Assembly (NCBI GenBank): GCA_963749905.1
Contig: CAVVOF010000004.1
Span: 1,014,632-1,078,631 of the forward strand
Source: UBA10649 sp963749905
GTDB taxonomy: Bacteria > Actinomycetota > Actinomycetes > S36-B12
Direction of reading: 5' to 3'
DNA: 64,000 nt
Part shown: one piece after another, positions 16,961 through 24,323 of the stretch
How positions within the stretch are numbered: position 1 is the stretch's first letter
How the letters are laid out: each line of letters starts with the position of its first letter
The notes under the pieces: generated by a model
What the model was told of the DNA's origin: nothing
Database searches by the model: none
What the model saw: the letters and a program-made list of their open reading frames with translations, nothing else
Made by a program: the position numbers and the translations under genes

Positions 16961-17716
16961 ATGCATCGCTCGAGCATCATCGCCACCGTCGTGGCGGCCG
17001 GCGCAATCCTGGTCGCCGGCTCCGTGGCCAGCGTGGCCGTGATCAACGCCGCCAGCAGCAACGCGCCGCTGTCCGAGACAGTCGCTCTGGCAGAGCCCGC
17101 TGGCGATGCACCGCCTGAGGTGCTCGCGACCCCCTCAACCTCGCCTGTGGTCGCGCAGTCCGCGCCGACGGACTCGCCGACGCCGCTGCCGTCCCTGTCG
17201 GATGAGCCGCTTCCCGCGCTCCCGAAGGTCACGACCCCGTCCGGGGGCGGCCAGATTGCTCCGGCCCCGCGCGCGGAGCAGAAGGCACAGCCGACGCGCA
17301 AGCCGACCAAGAAGCCAGCCGCCAAGGCCTCGACCCCCAAGCCGAGCCGCTCCTCGAGCCCGTCTCCGAGCGCGTCCGCCGAGCGAGTTGCTGACGTTCA
17401 GGAGATCTCCGCGGAACGGGCCGTGGAACTGGTGCTCAACGCCACGAACGGCGGTGTGGTGCAGCAGGCGGAGAAGGAGGATCACGGCGGCTACGACGCG
17501 TGGGCCGTGCGCGTCCTGCGGCACGACGGATCCGTGGTCACCGGCTACGTCGATCGCGTCGGTGGCGTCATCTACGACTGGACGACCAACAAGGAAGCCC
17601 CGCAGCCCACCAGCTCGAACTCCGGCTCGAACAGCGGCGACGACGACGATCACGACGACGACGACGATGACGACCACGAGGATGACGATCACGAGAGCGA
17701 TGACGACGATGACTAG
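16961..17716 (+). CDS. Exported PepSY-domain protein with Asp/His-rich tail
   Basis: 251 aa. An N-terminal signal or anchor helix (SIIATVVAAGAILVAGSVAS) is followed by a Pro/Ser/Lys-rich linker and a PepSY-like domain at about residues 145-210 (ISAERAVELVLNA, then YDAWAVRVLRHDGSVVTGYV). The last 25 residues are almost all Asp, with three His and two Glu, and probably bind metal ions. The ATG has a strong RBS (AAGGAG, 16948-16953). It has its own operator-like repeat, suggesting co-regulation with apbE. The stop overlaps the start of the next gene. Confidence 0.87.
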   Translation: MHRSSIIATVVAAGAILVAGSVASVAVINAASSNAPLSETVALAEPAGDAPPEVLATPSTSPVVAQSAPTDSPTPLPSLSDEPLPALPKVTTPSGGGQIAPAPRAEQKAQPTRKPTKKPAAKASTPKPSRSSSPSPSASAERVADVQEISAERAVELVLNATNGGVVQQAEKEDHGGYDAWAVRVLRHDGSVVTGYVDRVGGVIYDWTTNKEAPQPTSSNSGSNSGDDDDHDDDDDDDHEDDDHESDDDDD

Positions 17717-18377
17717 ACACCTGGCGCAGGCACCCCTGCGTCGATCGTCGGCACCGTCGCGCATCCTTTCCGCGGGGTTGGCCACCGCCACCTGCATCGG
17801 AGTCGTGGGACTGCTCGGTGCCCGGACCATCGACGCCAACGCAGAGGCCCAGGGAACGGACGAAGCCCCGGCCGACACGACCCAATTCGAGGAGTCGTTG
17901 GCGGTCGACCAGGCTCCGCTCGCGAGCGCGCCCGCCGCCTCGGTCCCCACCAGTTCGCAAGGACTGACCGAAGCCGACCTTGACGCATACGCGGCAGCCC
18001 TTGCCCAGGAGAAGGACCGGCTCGATGCCTACCGGGCCAAGTTGGTCCGCACGGCGAAGAAGCTGAAGCGCCAGGCCGCGGCACAGAACGAAGCGGCTGC
18101 CTGGTCCACGCCCTCCTCGTCAGGGTCCTCATCGTGGGTCGCGAAGAGTCCTAGCGCACCCGCGTCGAAGTCATCGGCCAGCAAGCCCACGAAGAAGAGC
18201 GGCGGGGGAGCGACGAGCCAACCGGCCGCTCAGGCCCAGGCGCCCGCACCTCAGCCCGCCGCGCAACCAGCCAAGCCGGCGCCCCAGCCGGCCGCAGCGC
18301 CGGCTCAGAAAGCAGCACCAGCGCCCCAGCCGGCCGGCGGTGGCGGCTCGTCGCAGTCGACGACCAAGAGCAGCTGA
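17709..18377 (+). CDS. Exported Ala/Pro-rich protein with coiled-coil segment
   Basis: About 222 aa from the ATG at 17709; an ATG at 17700 is also in frame. An N-terminal membrane or signal helix (ILSAGLATATCIGVVGLLGA) is followed by a charged helix likely to form a coiled coil (residues about 90-130, rich in Asp, Lys, Arg and Ala). The long tail of Ala-Pro-Gln-Lys repeats could reach through or bind the cell wall. It overlaps the PepSY gene, so it belongs to the same transcript. No known domain recognised. Confidence 0.75.
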   Translation: MTRHLAQAPLRRSSAPSRILSAGLATATCIGVVGLLGARTIDANAEAQGTDEAPADTTQFEESLAVDQAPLASAPAASVPTSSQGLTEADLDAYAAALAQEKDRLDAYRAKLVRTAKKLKRQAAAQNEAAAWSTPSSSGSSSWVAKSPSAPASKSSASKPTKKSGGGATSQPAAQAQAPAPQPAAQPAKPAPQPAAAPAQKAAPAPQPAGGGGSSQSTTKSS

Positions 18378-18447
18378 CGCGGCTCGCCTTCGGCGAAGCC
18401 CTGCCAGTCGTACCTCACGGGCCCGTGCTCCATGCGAGCATGGGCCC

Positions 18448-19680
18448 GTGAGCACGTTCGGACTCGACGGCGTGCTGTCGTGGCATCAGGCCCGGATCGT
18501 GGCCGCCACGTGCGCGCAACCCTCATCCGGCCGGCCGGCGCGGCTCGACGAGGCCGCCGGCAGCAACCTCGCCCGCGATCTCGTGACCGTCCAAGACGAT
18601 CCAGCCGAGGACTCCGCCGGCACGGATGGCTTCGCCGTCTGCGGGGAGGGACCCTGGTTGCTCGACGAGCTCGACGTCCTCTCCCCTGGCTGGGCCACGC
18701 CGGTCTCCGCGCGGTGGCCGGTACCGCGATCAACCGATGCCGTCATCCCGGCCGAGCACGCCACCGTGGGCCGCGCGACGGACGGTCGCCAGAGCGTCAC
18801 CATGCACGACCCGCTGACCGACATCCCAGACGAGCGCGTCCGGCCCGATCTCGGCAGCGGCATCGTGCGCCAAGGGGTGGTGTCCGCCGCAGGGCATGTC
18901 CTGCTCGAGGCCGGACAGACGGTCACCCCGGCCGTCCTCGCGCTCGCCGCGGCACGCGGACTCGACTCCATCGAGGTGATCCCGCCCCCCGTGGTCGGCG
19001 TCCTCGTCCTCGGCGGCCAGCTGCTGGATCGAGGACTGCCCCGGCATGGACGGGTACGCGACGCTCTCGGGCACACGGTGCCCGCCTTCGTGGGTGCCTT
19101 GGGGGCCCGCGGGAACCCGGCCGTGCGTGCACCGGATACCGAGGAACTGCTTCTCCGGGAGATCGAGGACGCCGCCGTGGACGTCCTGATCACCACGGGA
19201 TCGACGGCGCCGGATCCGGAGAACCACCTGCGCCGGGTCCTGCGCGATCTCGGTGCGCACTGGCTGGTGGACGGGGTGGGCGTGACCCCGGGGGCCCAGA
19301 TGCTGCTTGCGCGGCTGCCCGACGGCCGCCTGCTGCTCGGCCTGCCGGGTGATCCCCCGGCCGCGCTCGCCGCGCTCGCGACCCTGGCCAGCCCGCTGAT
19401 CGAGGCCCTGCGGGGGGATCCGGAAGCGGGTGAGCGCCGCACGGCCGTGCTCATGGACGACACCTCGCCAGCGGACTACGCCGACGACACTGCCCTCGTT
19501 CCCGTGCGACTGGAGGTATCGACCGCGGGCACGATGGCGGCCCCGCTCGTCGGCACCGGTCCGACCGCGCTGCAGGGGTGGGCGAGCGCCCAGGCCATCG
19601 CGGTCGTGCCCCCCGGCGCGGGCATGCGGGGGGACGTCGTCGAGGTGCTGGACCCCTGGGGCCGCAGCCGCTGGCGCTAA
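18448..19680 (+). CDS. Divergent MoeA-like molybdopterin molybdotransferase homologue
   Basis: 410 aa protein with the MoeA domain order. Recognisable parts are AGTDGFAV (canonical SAMDGYAV), a central MogA-like fold with TTGSTAPDPE in place of TTGGVSxGxxD, and GLPGDPPAALAAL. The usual GTGDEL-type motif reads LGGQLLDRG. MoeA inserts molybdenum into molybdopterin. The altered motifs leave open whether this copy is active. GTG is chosen because GAGCAT lies 6 nt upstream. No other moa/moe gene is in the window. Confidence 0.8.
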   Translation: MSTFGLDGVLSWHQARIVAATCAQPSSGRPARLDEAAGSNLARDLVTVQDDPAEDSAGTDGFAVCGEGPWLLDELDVLSPGWATPVSARWPVPRSTDAVIPAEHATVGRATDGRQSVTMHDPLTDIPDERVRPDLGSGIVRQGVVSAAGHVLLEAGQTVTPAVLALAAARGLDSIEVIPPPVVGVLVLGGQLLDRGLPRHGRVRDALGHTVPAFVGALGARGNPAVRAPDTEELLLREIEDAAVDVLITTGSTAPDPENHLRRVLRDLGAHWLVDGVGVTPGAQMLLARLPDGRLLLGLPGDPPAALAALATLASPLIEALRGDPEAGERRTAVLMDDTSPADYADDTALVPVRLEVSTAGTMAAPLVGTGPTALQGWASAQAIAVVPPGAGMRGDVVEVLDPWGRSRWR

Positions 19681-19737
19681 TACGTGACTTTTACCACTTT
19701 GTCGGCCTAGTTAGTAGGAAATGCCTCCGTCGGCCGG

Positions 19738-19743
19738 TACCGT
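19738..19743 (+). promoter_or_regulatory. -10 box (TACCGT) for the TauE/SafE exporter gene
   Basis: TACCGT, six bases, then GTG. Upstream (19681-19725) is an unusually A/T-rich stretch containing CCTAGTTAGTAGGAAA, with an imperfect CCTA/TAGG symmetry, which may be a regulator site. Confidence 0.5.
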
Positions 19744-19749
19744 GGCCCC

Positions 19750-20697
19750 GTGGAGTTCGCCGACATCAATCTGACGCTGACCCTCGGCGGCCTGCTCGCC
19801 GGGCTGATGGTCGGACTGACCGGCATGGGCGGCGCCGCCCTGGTGACCCCCATGCTGGTGCTCGTCTTCGGCGTCTCCCCCGCGGTGGCTGTGTCCAGCG
19901 ACGTGGTCGCCTCAGCGATCATGAAGCCGGTCGGCGCGCTCGTCCACATCAAGGCGAAGACCGTCCATTGGGGGCTGGTGGGCTGGCTGTCGGCCGGATC
20001 GATCCCCGGTGTGCTGCTGGGGACGTACTTCTTCGCGCGGGTGCTCGGCTCCGACGCCGCGAGCGAGACCATCCGCACCTGGATCGGCTGGGTCCTGATC
20101 ATCGCCGTGGCAGCCATGGTCGCCAAGGTGTGGGTCGGGCGTCGTGCCTCGGGACTGCGCGGCGTGCAGAAGCAGCTGGGCGTCGACATGCCGGTGAAGC
20201 GGGGCCCGACCATCGCCCTGGGCCTGATCGTCGGGGTCCTGGTGGGCATGACCAGCGTCGGATCCGGGTCGCTGGTGGTGACCACCCTCCTCCTGCTCTA
20301 TCCCCTGCTGCGGCCCTCGATCCTGGTCGGCACGGACCTGACCCAGGCGGTCCCGATGCTCGTCGCCGGTGCGATCGCGCACGCCGGATTCGGAGAGATC
20401 AGCATCGCCGTCGTCGCCTCCCTCCTGCTCGGCCAGATCCCCGGCGTGTGGATCGGCGCACGGATGTCCTCGCGCTACGACGGGCAGGCGCTGCGCTGGC
20501 TCCTGATGGTGATCCTGGCCGCCACCGCTCTGAAGCTTCTCGGCATTTCGACCCTCATTGCTGGCATGATCGCCATCATGGGCACGCTCGTCGTGAGCGT
20601 GCTGTACATCAGAGAGCGGTTGAATGGCCAGACGGAAGTCGCGACGGAAGATGCCAGTGGGCGACCCGTCGCAGCCGCCGCCGCTGAAGTTCCCTGA
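19750..20697 (+). CDS. TauE/SafE family sulfite/organosulfonate exporter
   Basis: 315 aa with about eight membrane helices in two related halves. Each half carries the family glycine-rich motif (GLTGMGGAALVTPML and GMTSVGSGSLVVTTLL). The family exports or imports small sulfur anions such as sulfite or sulfoacetate. The transcript is probably leaderless from TACCGT. Its end overlaps the K+ channel gene by up to 74 bp, so the two are likely co-transcribed. Confidence 0.86.
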   Translation: MEFADINLTLTLGGLLAGLMVGLTGMGGAALVTPMLVLVFGVSPAVAVSSDVVASAIMKPVGALVHIKAKTVHWGLVGWLSAGSIPGVLLGTYFFARVLGSDAASETIRTWIGWVLIIAVAAMVAKVWVGRRASGLRGVQKQLGVDMPVKRGPTIALGLIVGVLVGMTSVGSGSLVVTTLLLLYPLLRPSILVGTDLTQAVPMLVAGAIAHAGFGEISIAVVASLLLGQIPGVWIGARMSSRYDGQALRWLLMVILAATALKLLGISTLIAGMIAIMGTLVVSVLYIRERLNGQTEVATEDASGRPVAAAAAEVP

Positions 20698-21691
20698 GAG
20701 ACGCTTCAGCCCGATCCGGAACATCGGCGTCCGCATCTTCATCGCGGTGGCCGCAATCGTGGCGACGACCGCGATCGTCTACTGGGAGCGGGACTGCTAC
20801 CGGGACAGCGGTTCGAGCGACGGGCTGAACTGGATCGACTCGCTCTACTACGCGGCAGTGACCCTCTCGACCACCGGCTACGGTGACATCACTCCGGTGT
20901 GCCAGTCGGCTCGCCTGACGAACGTGCTCGTCATCACCCCGTTGCGGTTCATCTTCCTGATCGTGCTGGTCGGCACGACCATCGAGGTCCTGACGCAACG
21001 CACGCGAGAGCAGATGCGGTCCACCCGCTGGAGGAACAACGTGAATGATCACACCGTGATCGTCGGGTACGGCGTGAAGGGCCGAGCAGCGGCGCGGTCC
21101 CTCGTCGACGCGGGGACCGCCCCCACGCAGATCGTCGTCGTGGCCTCCGACCGAAATGCCGTCGACGAGGCGACCCGAGACGGGTTCGTGGGCGTGGTCG
21201 GCGACGGTCGGCGCGAGGATGTGCTGCGTGATGCGGCCATCGACCGGGCCAAGCGGGTGGTTGTCGCCACCGACGAGGACGACACGTCGATCCTGGTGAC
21301 GCTGACGGCCCGACGGCTCTCGCCCCACGCGACCATCGTCGCCGCGGCGCGCGAAGCCCAGAACATGGACATCCTCCGCCAGTCCGGCGCCAACAACGTC
21401 ATCCCCACCGCTGAGTCGGCCGGACGCCTGATGGGCCTGTCGCTGCTGTCCAGCACCGCCGGCGAGATCATGGAGGACCTGCTCGACTCCGGTCGGGGCC
21501 TCGAGGTGGTCGAACGTGACATCACGCGCGATGAGCTCGGCCAGTCGCCCGCGGACCTCGACGCGTCCGGGCAGATCGTGCTGGCCGTCATCCGCAAGGG
21601 GGTCGCCCATCGGTTCGACACCGACGCGATCACGCGGCTCGAGCCCGGCGACCGGCTGGTCGTCATCCGGCACAACGATCCGGGACAGTAG
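20624..21691 (+). CDS. Potassium channel with RCK (TrkA-N) domain
   Basis: 355 aa. A basic N-terminus is followed by the first helix (IFIAVAAIVATTAIVYW), the pore with the selectivity filter TLSTTGYGDITP and the second helix (LIVLVGTTIEVLTQ). A cytoplasmic Rossmann-type RCK domain begins VIVGYGVKGRAAARSL, with a TrkA-C region near the end. It lets K+ through under nucleotide or ion control. An alternative ATG at 20651 would shorten the overlap with the upstream gene. The c-di-AMP riboswitch at 12.3 kb also fits a turgor theme, though no direct link is visible. Confidence 0.92.
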   Translation: MARRKSRRKMPVGDPSQPPPLKFPERRFSPIRNIGVRIFIAVAAIVATTAIVYWERDCYRDSGSSDGLNWIDSLYYAAVTLSTTGYGDITPVCQSARLTNVLVITPLRFIFLIVLVGTTIEVLTQRTREQMRSTRWRNNVNDHTVIVGYGVKGRAAARSLVDAGTAPTQIVVVASDRNAVDEATRDGFVGVVGDGRREDVLRDAAIDRAKRVVVATDEDDTSILVTLTARRLSPHATIVAAAREAQNMDILRQSGANNVIPTAESAGRLMGLSLLSSTAGEIMEDLLDSGRGLEVVERDITRDELGQSPADLDASGQIVLAVIRKGVAHRFDTDAITRLEPGDRLVVIRHNDPGQ

Positions 21692-21699
21692 GGGGACTC

Positions 21700-22677
21700 G
21701 TGCATGCGATGACCGTCACCGGGCCGGGGGGGCCCGAGGTACTCGAATGGGCGAAGGTCGCTGACCCGACTCCCGGTCCCGGCGAGGTCATCGTGGACGT
21801 CGCCGCCACGGCCGTCAATCGAGCGGATCTCTTGCAACGCCAAGGCTCCTACCCGCCACCACCGGGGGCGTCCGAGATCCTCGGACTCGAGTGCTCAGGC
21901 ACCATCAGCTCGGTGGGCGCGGCCATCTCCCTGGACCACATCGGCGAGAAGGTGTGCGCGCTGCTCGCCGGCGGAGGCTACGCGCAGAAGGTCGCAGTCC
22001 CCATCGGCCAGGTGATGAGCGTCCCCGACGGGGTCAGCCTCGTGGACGCGGCGGCGCTGCCCGAAGTCGCCTGCACGGTGTGGAGCAACCTCGACATGGT
22101 GGCGAACCTGAGCGAGGGCGAGTGGTTGCTCGTCCACGGTGGCGGCTCCGGGATCGGCACCATGGCGATCCAGATCGGCCGCGCCCTGGGGGCTCGCGTC
22201 GCGGTCACTGCTGGCAGCAAGGCGAAGCTGGATCGGTGTGCGGAGCTCGGCGCCGACGTGCTGATCAACTATCACGAGCAGGACTTCGTCGAGGCAGTCA
22301 AGGACGCCACCGGAGGCCGGGGTGCCAATGTCATCCTCGACAACATGGGCGGCGCCTACCTTGACCGAAATGTCACCGCCCTTGCCCGCGAGGGACGGCT
22401 GGTGATCATCGGCCTCCAGGGCGGTGTGAAGGCGGAACTCGATATCAACGCACTGCTGCGCAAGAACGCCTCGGTGCATGCCACCAGCCTGCGCAGTCGG
22501 CCCGAGTCCGAGAAGGCGGCCATCTGCCGGCAGGTCGAGCGCACGGTGTGGCCGTGGATCCACGCCGGCAACGTGCGCCCGATCGTCGACCGCAGGCTTC
22601 CGCTCGTGGACGCGGCCTACGCACACCAGCTGATCGCCGACGGCGCCGCCACCGGGAAGATCCTGCTGACCGTCTAG
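21700..22677 (+). CDS. NAD(P)H-quinone oxidoreductase, zinc-free MDR family (PIG3-like)
   Basis: 325 aa enzyme that reduces quinones with NADPH. It has the medium-chain fold without zinc ligands: AAVNRADLLQRQG near the start, GLECSG, then the cofactor-binding stretch HGGGSGIGTMAIQ and NMGGAYL. It follows the K+ channel by 8 bp and is probably in the same operon. It ends 2 bp from the convergent GNAT gene. Confidence 0.92.
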   Translation: MHAMTVTGPGGPEVLEWAKVADPTPGPGEVIVDVAATAVNRADLLQRQGSYPPPPGASEILGLECSGTISSVGAAISLDHIGEKVCALLAGGGYAQKVAVPIGQVMSVPDGVSLVDAAALPEVACTVWSNLDMVANLSEGEWLLVHGGGSGIGTMAIQIGRALGARVAVTAGSKAKLDRCAELGADVLINYHEQDFVEAVKDATGGRGANVILDNMGGAYLDRNVTALAREGRLVIIGLQGGVKAELDINALLRKNASVHATSLRSRPESEKAAICRQVERTVWPWIHAGNVRPIVDRRLPLVDAAYAHQLIADGAATGKILLTV

Positions 22678-22679
22678 GT

Positions 22680-23684
22680 CTACCCGGCCGTTTCGATGAT
22701 CGGGTAGCACCACACGTCGATCGTCCGCTGGACCGTGAACCCGACCGACTCGTAGAGCCTCGTGGCACCCGTGACGTTCTCGCCGTCGACCGCCAGTGCC
22801 ATTCCGGTCAGCCCGCGGGCCGCAGCATCGGCGGCCGCGCACTCCAGCAGCCACCGGGCGATTCCGCGTCCCCGAGCCGGCGCGACCACCCCGAGGGTGC
22901 GCACATACGAGTCTCCGGAAGCGGCGCGGGAGTCGTCGAGCAGGCAGATCCCCACGTCCACACCGTCGAGCGTGGCGATCCACCAGCGCGAGGGATCGAC
23001 GCCGTCCAGCGCCTCGACGCGGGCGATCCACTCCTCGTACTCGTGGTCATGCGTGCTGCCGAAGTGCTCCGCGAACGAGTCCCGGAACAGCGCATGCATG
23101 ATCCGGCGGTCCGCGTCGCCGTCGACGACCCTGCGGGTCACGCCGGAAGGGGCGACCGGCTCGCCCTCCGGGATGTCCACGAGGTCACGTCGCATCCGCC
23201 AGAACCGGCGAATGGTCCGAAACCCCAGCGAATCCAGCGCTTCCGCGCAACCCGTGTCCTGCTCGTAGCAGGCCGAGACCACCTGCCACACGTCCGGGTT
23301 CAGCGCGTACGGGTCGTCGGGCACCGTCGTGCTGAGGTCAACTGCGGCCACAGCGCGCGTGGCCTCGACCGCTCCGGCCAGCAGGGTTCGCTGGATATCC
23401 GTTGCTCGCGGTCCGAGCGCGTAGGCGTCGGCGAACACCTCTCGACCCAGCCGGTCCACCTCCGCGAGCAGGACGCCGACCGCTTCGTCGCCACGCAGCG
23501 CGAGGCGATGCTCGCTGCGCCACGCGTCCGGCCCCGTCAGGGTCGACCGCACGGCCTCCGGTGTCAGTTCTGATTCGCCCGTCACGGCCACCTCGTACGC
23601 CCGGTGGATCCGGAATGCCGCCGTCAGGTCCGCTTCGTCCTCGGCTTCCAGCGCCCGCACGCGGACGTCCGGGGGCAGGGTCAT
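22680..23684 (-). CDS. Tandem GNAT-family N-acetyltransferase
   Basis: 334 aa with two GNAT-like halves, the layout of mycothiol synthase MshD and related enzymes. The C-terminal half carries the acetyl-CoA loop VVAPARGRGIARWLLE and the closing ATRLYESVGF. The N-terminal half is weaker. The substrate is not known; MshD itself is only one possibility. It lies just downstream of the SET-domain gene on the same strand (6-bp gap), so they are probably co-transcribed. Confidence 0.86.
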   Translation of the reverse strand: MTLPPDVRVRALEAEDEADLTAAFRIHRAYEVAVTGESELTPEAVRSTLTGPDAWRSEHRLALRGDEAVGVLLAEVDRLGREVFADAYALGPRATDIQRTLLAGAVEATRAVAAVDLSTTVPDDPYALNPDVWQVVSACYEQDTGCAEALDSLGFRTIRRFWRMRRDLVDIPEGEPVAPSGVTRRVVDGDADRRIMHALFRDSFAEHFGSTHDHEYEEWIARVEALDGVDPSRWWIATLDGVDVGICLLDDSRAASGDSYVRTLGVVAPARGRGIARWLLECAAADAAARGLTGMALAVDGENVTGATRLYESVGFTVQRTIDVWCYPIIETAG

Positions 23685-23690
23685 CGCGCG

Positions 23691-24248
23691 CTACAGGGTC
23701 GGCAGCGACGCGATGCGCTTGACGAGGTATGGCGAGAACCAGCCGCGGTACTTCGCCTGCAGGACGGGGTCGCGCCAGTCCGCCCCGGTCACGACCTCCC
23801 GGCAGGTCGGCACCCCGCAGAGGCAGGTGAACTCGTCATAGTCACTCGCGTCGCACATCGCGTAGTCGAAGGTGATCTCCTCCCCGACCGCGATGTCGCG
23901 CATGGCGACGAGCAGGGTCGAGCCGTTGAGCCCGGCATTGGGGTCGCAGGAGTGGTTGAGCATGTCGCCTGGCTCGGGAGTCTCGTCGGACACCAGGTAG
24001 AGGTCGTCGTCGACCTGGATCGACCGGGACTGCCGGTCATGCGCCATCGTCGACAGGGTGGCCCGTTCGACGATCCAGCCACCGAAGGCGGCCACGGTCT
24101 CGCCGGCGGGGATCGGCTCGACCGCGAACGAGCCCCAGCCCTTCTCGCCTGAGGGTCGGGCCTGCGCCTTGGGCGTCAGCCAGTTGTAGTCCAACCGAGG
24201 GGTCCTTTCCCCGTTCCGCGCAACGCGCGAATGCTCCCGGCCTGTCAT
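23691..24248 (-). CDS. SET-domain protein (putative lysine methyltransferase)
   Basis: 185 aa, nearly the whole protein being a SET domain. It has GWGSFAVEPIPAGE at the start of the fold, the SAM and active-site motif MLNHSCDPNAG, EITFDYAM, and a post-SET cysteine cluster (FTCLCGVPTCR) expected to hold zinc. SET proteins methylate lysines in proteins; bacterial targets are mostly unknown. The ATG at 24248 is the only early start that keeps the fold whole. It is divergent from serS. Confidence 0.87.
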   Translation of the reverse strand: MTGREHSRVARNGERTPRLDYNWLTPKAQARPSGEKGWGSFAVEPIPAGETVAAFGGWIVERATLSTMAHDRQSRSIQVDDDLYLVSDETPEPGDMLNHSCDPNAGLNGSTLLVAMRDIAVGEEITFDYAMCDASDYDEFTCLCGVPTCREVVTGADWRDPVLQAKYRGWFSPYLVKRIASLPTL

Positions 24249-24311
24249 GGCAGGCAAAACGGAGGAATCGTGCCACAAGGAGGTGAATTCCGGCCAATGA
24301 GGCGCAGCGCC

Positions 24312-24317
24312 TAGGCT
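24312..24317 (+). promoter_or_regulatory. -10 box (TAGGCT) for serS, leaderless type
   Basis: TAGGCT, then GCCGTC, then the GTG start at 24324. The spacing puts the transcript start at the start codon. Confidence 0.5.
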
Positions 24318-24323
24318 GCCGTC

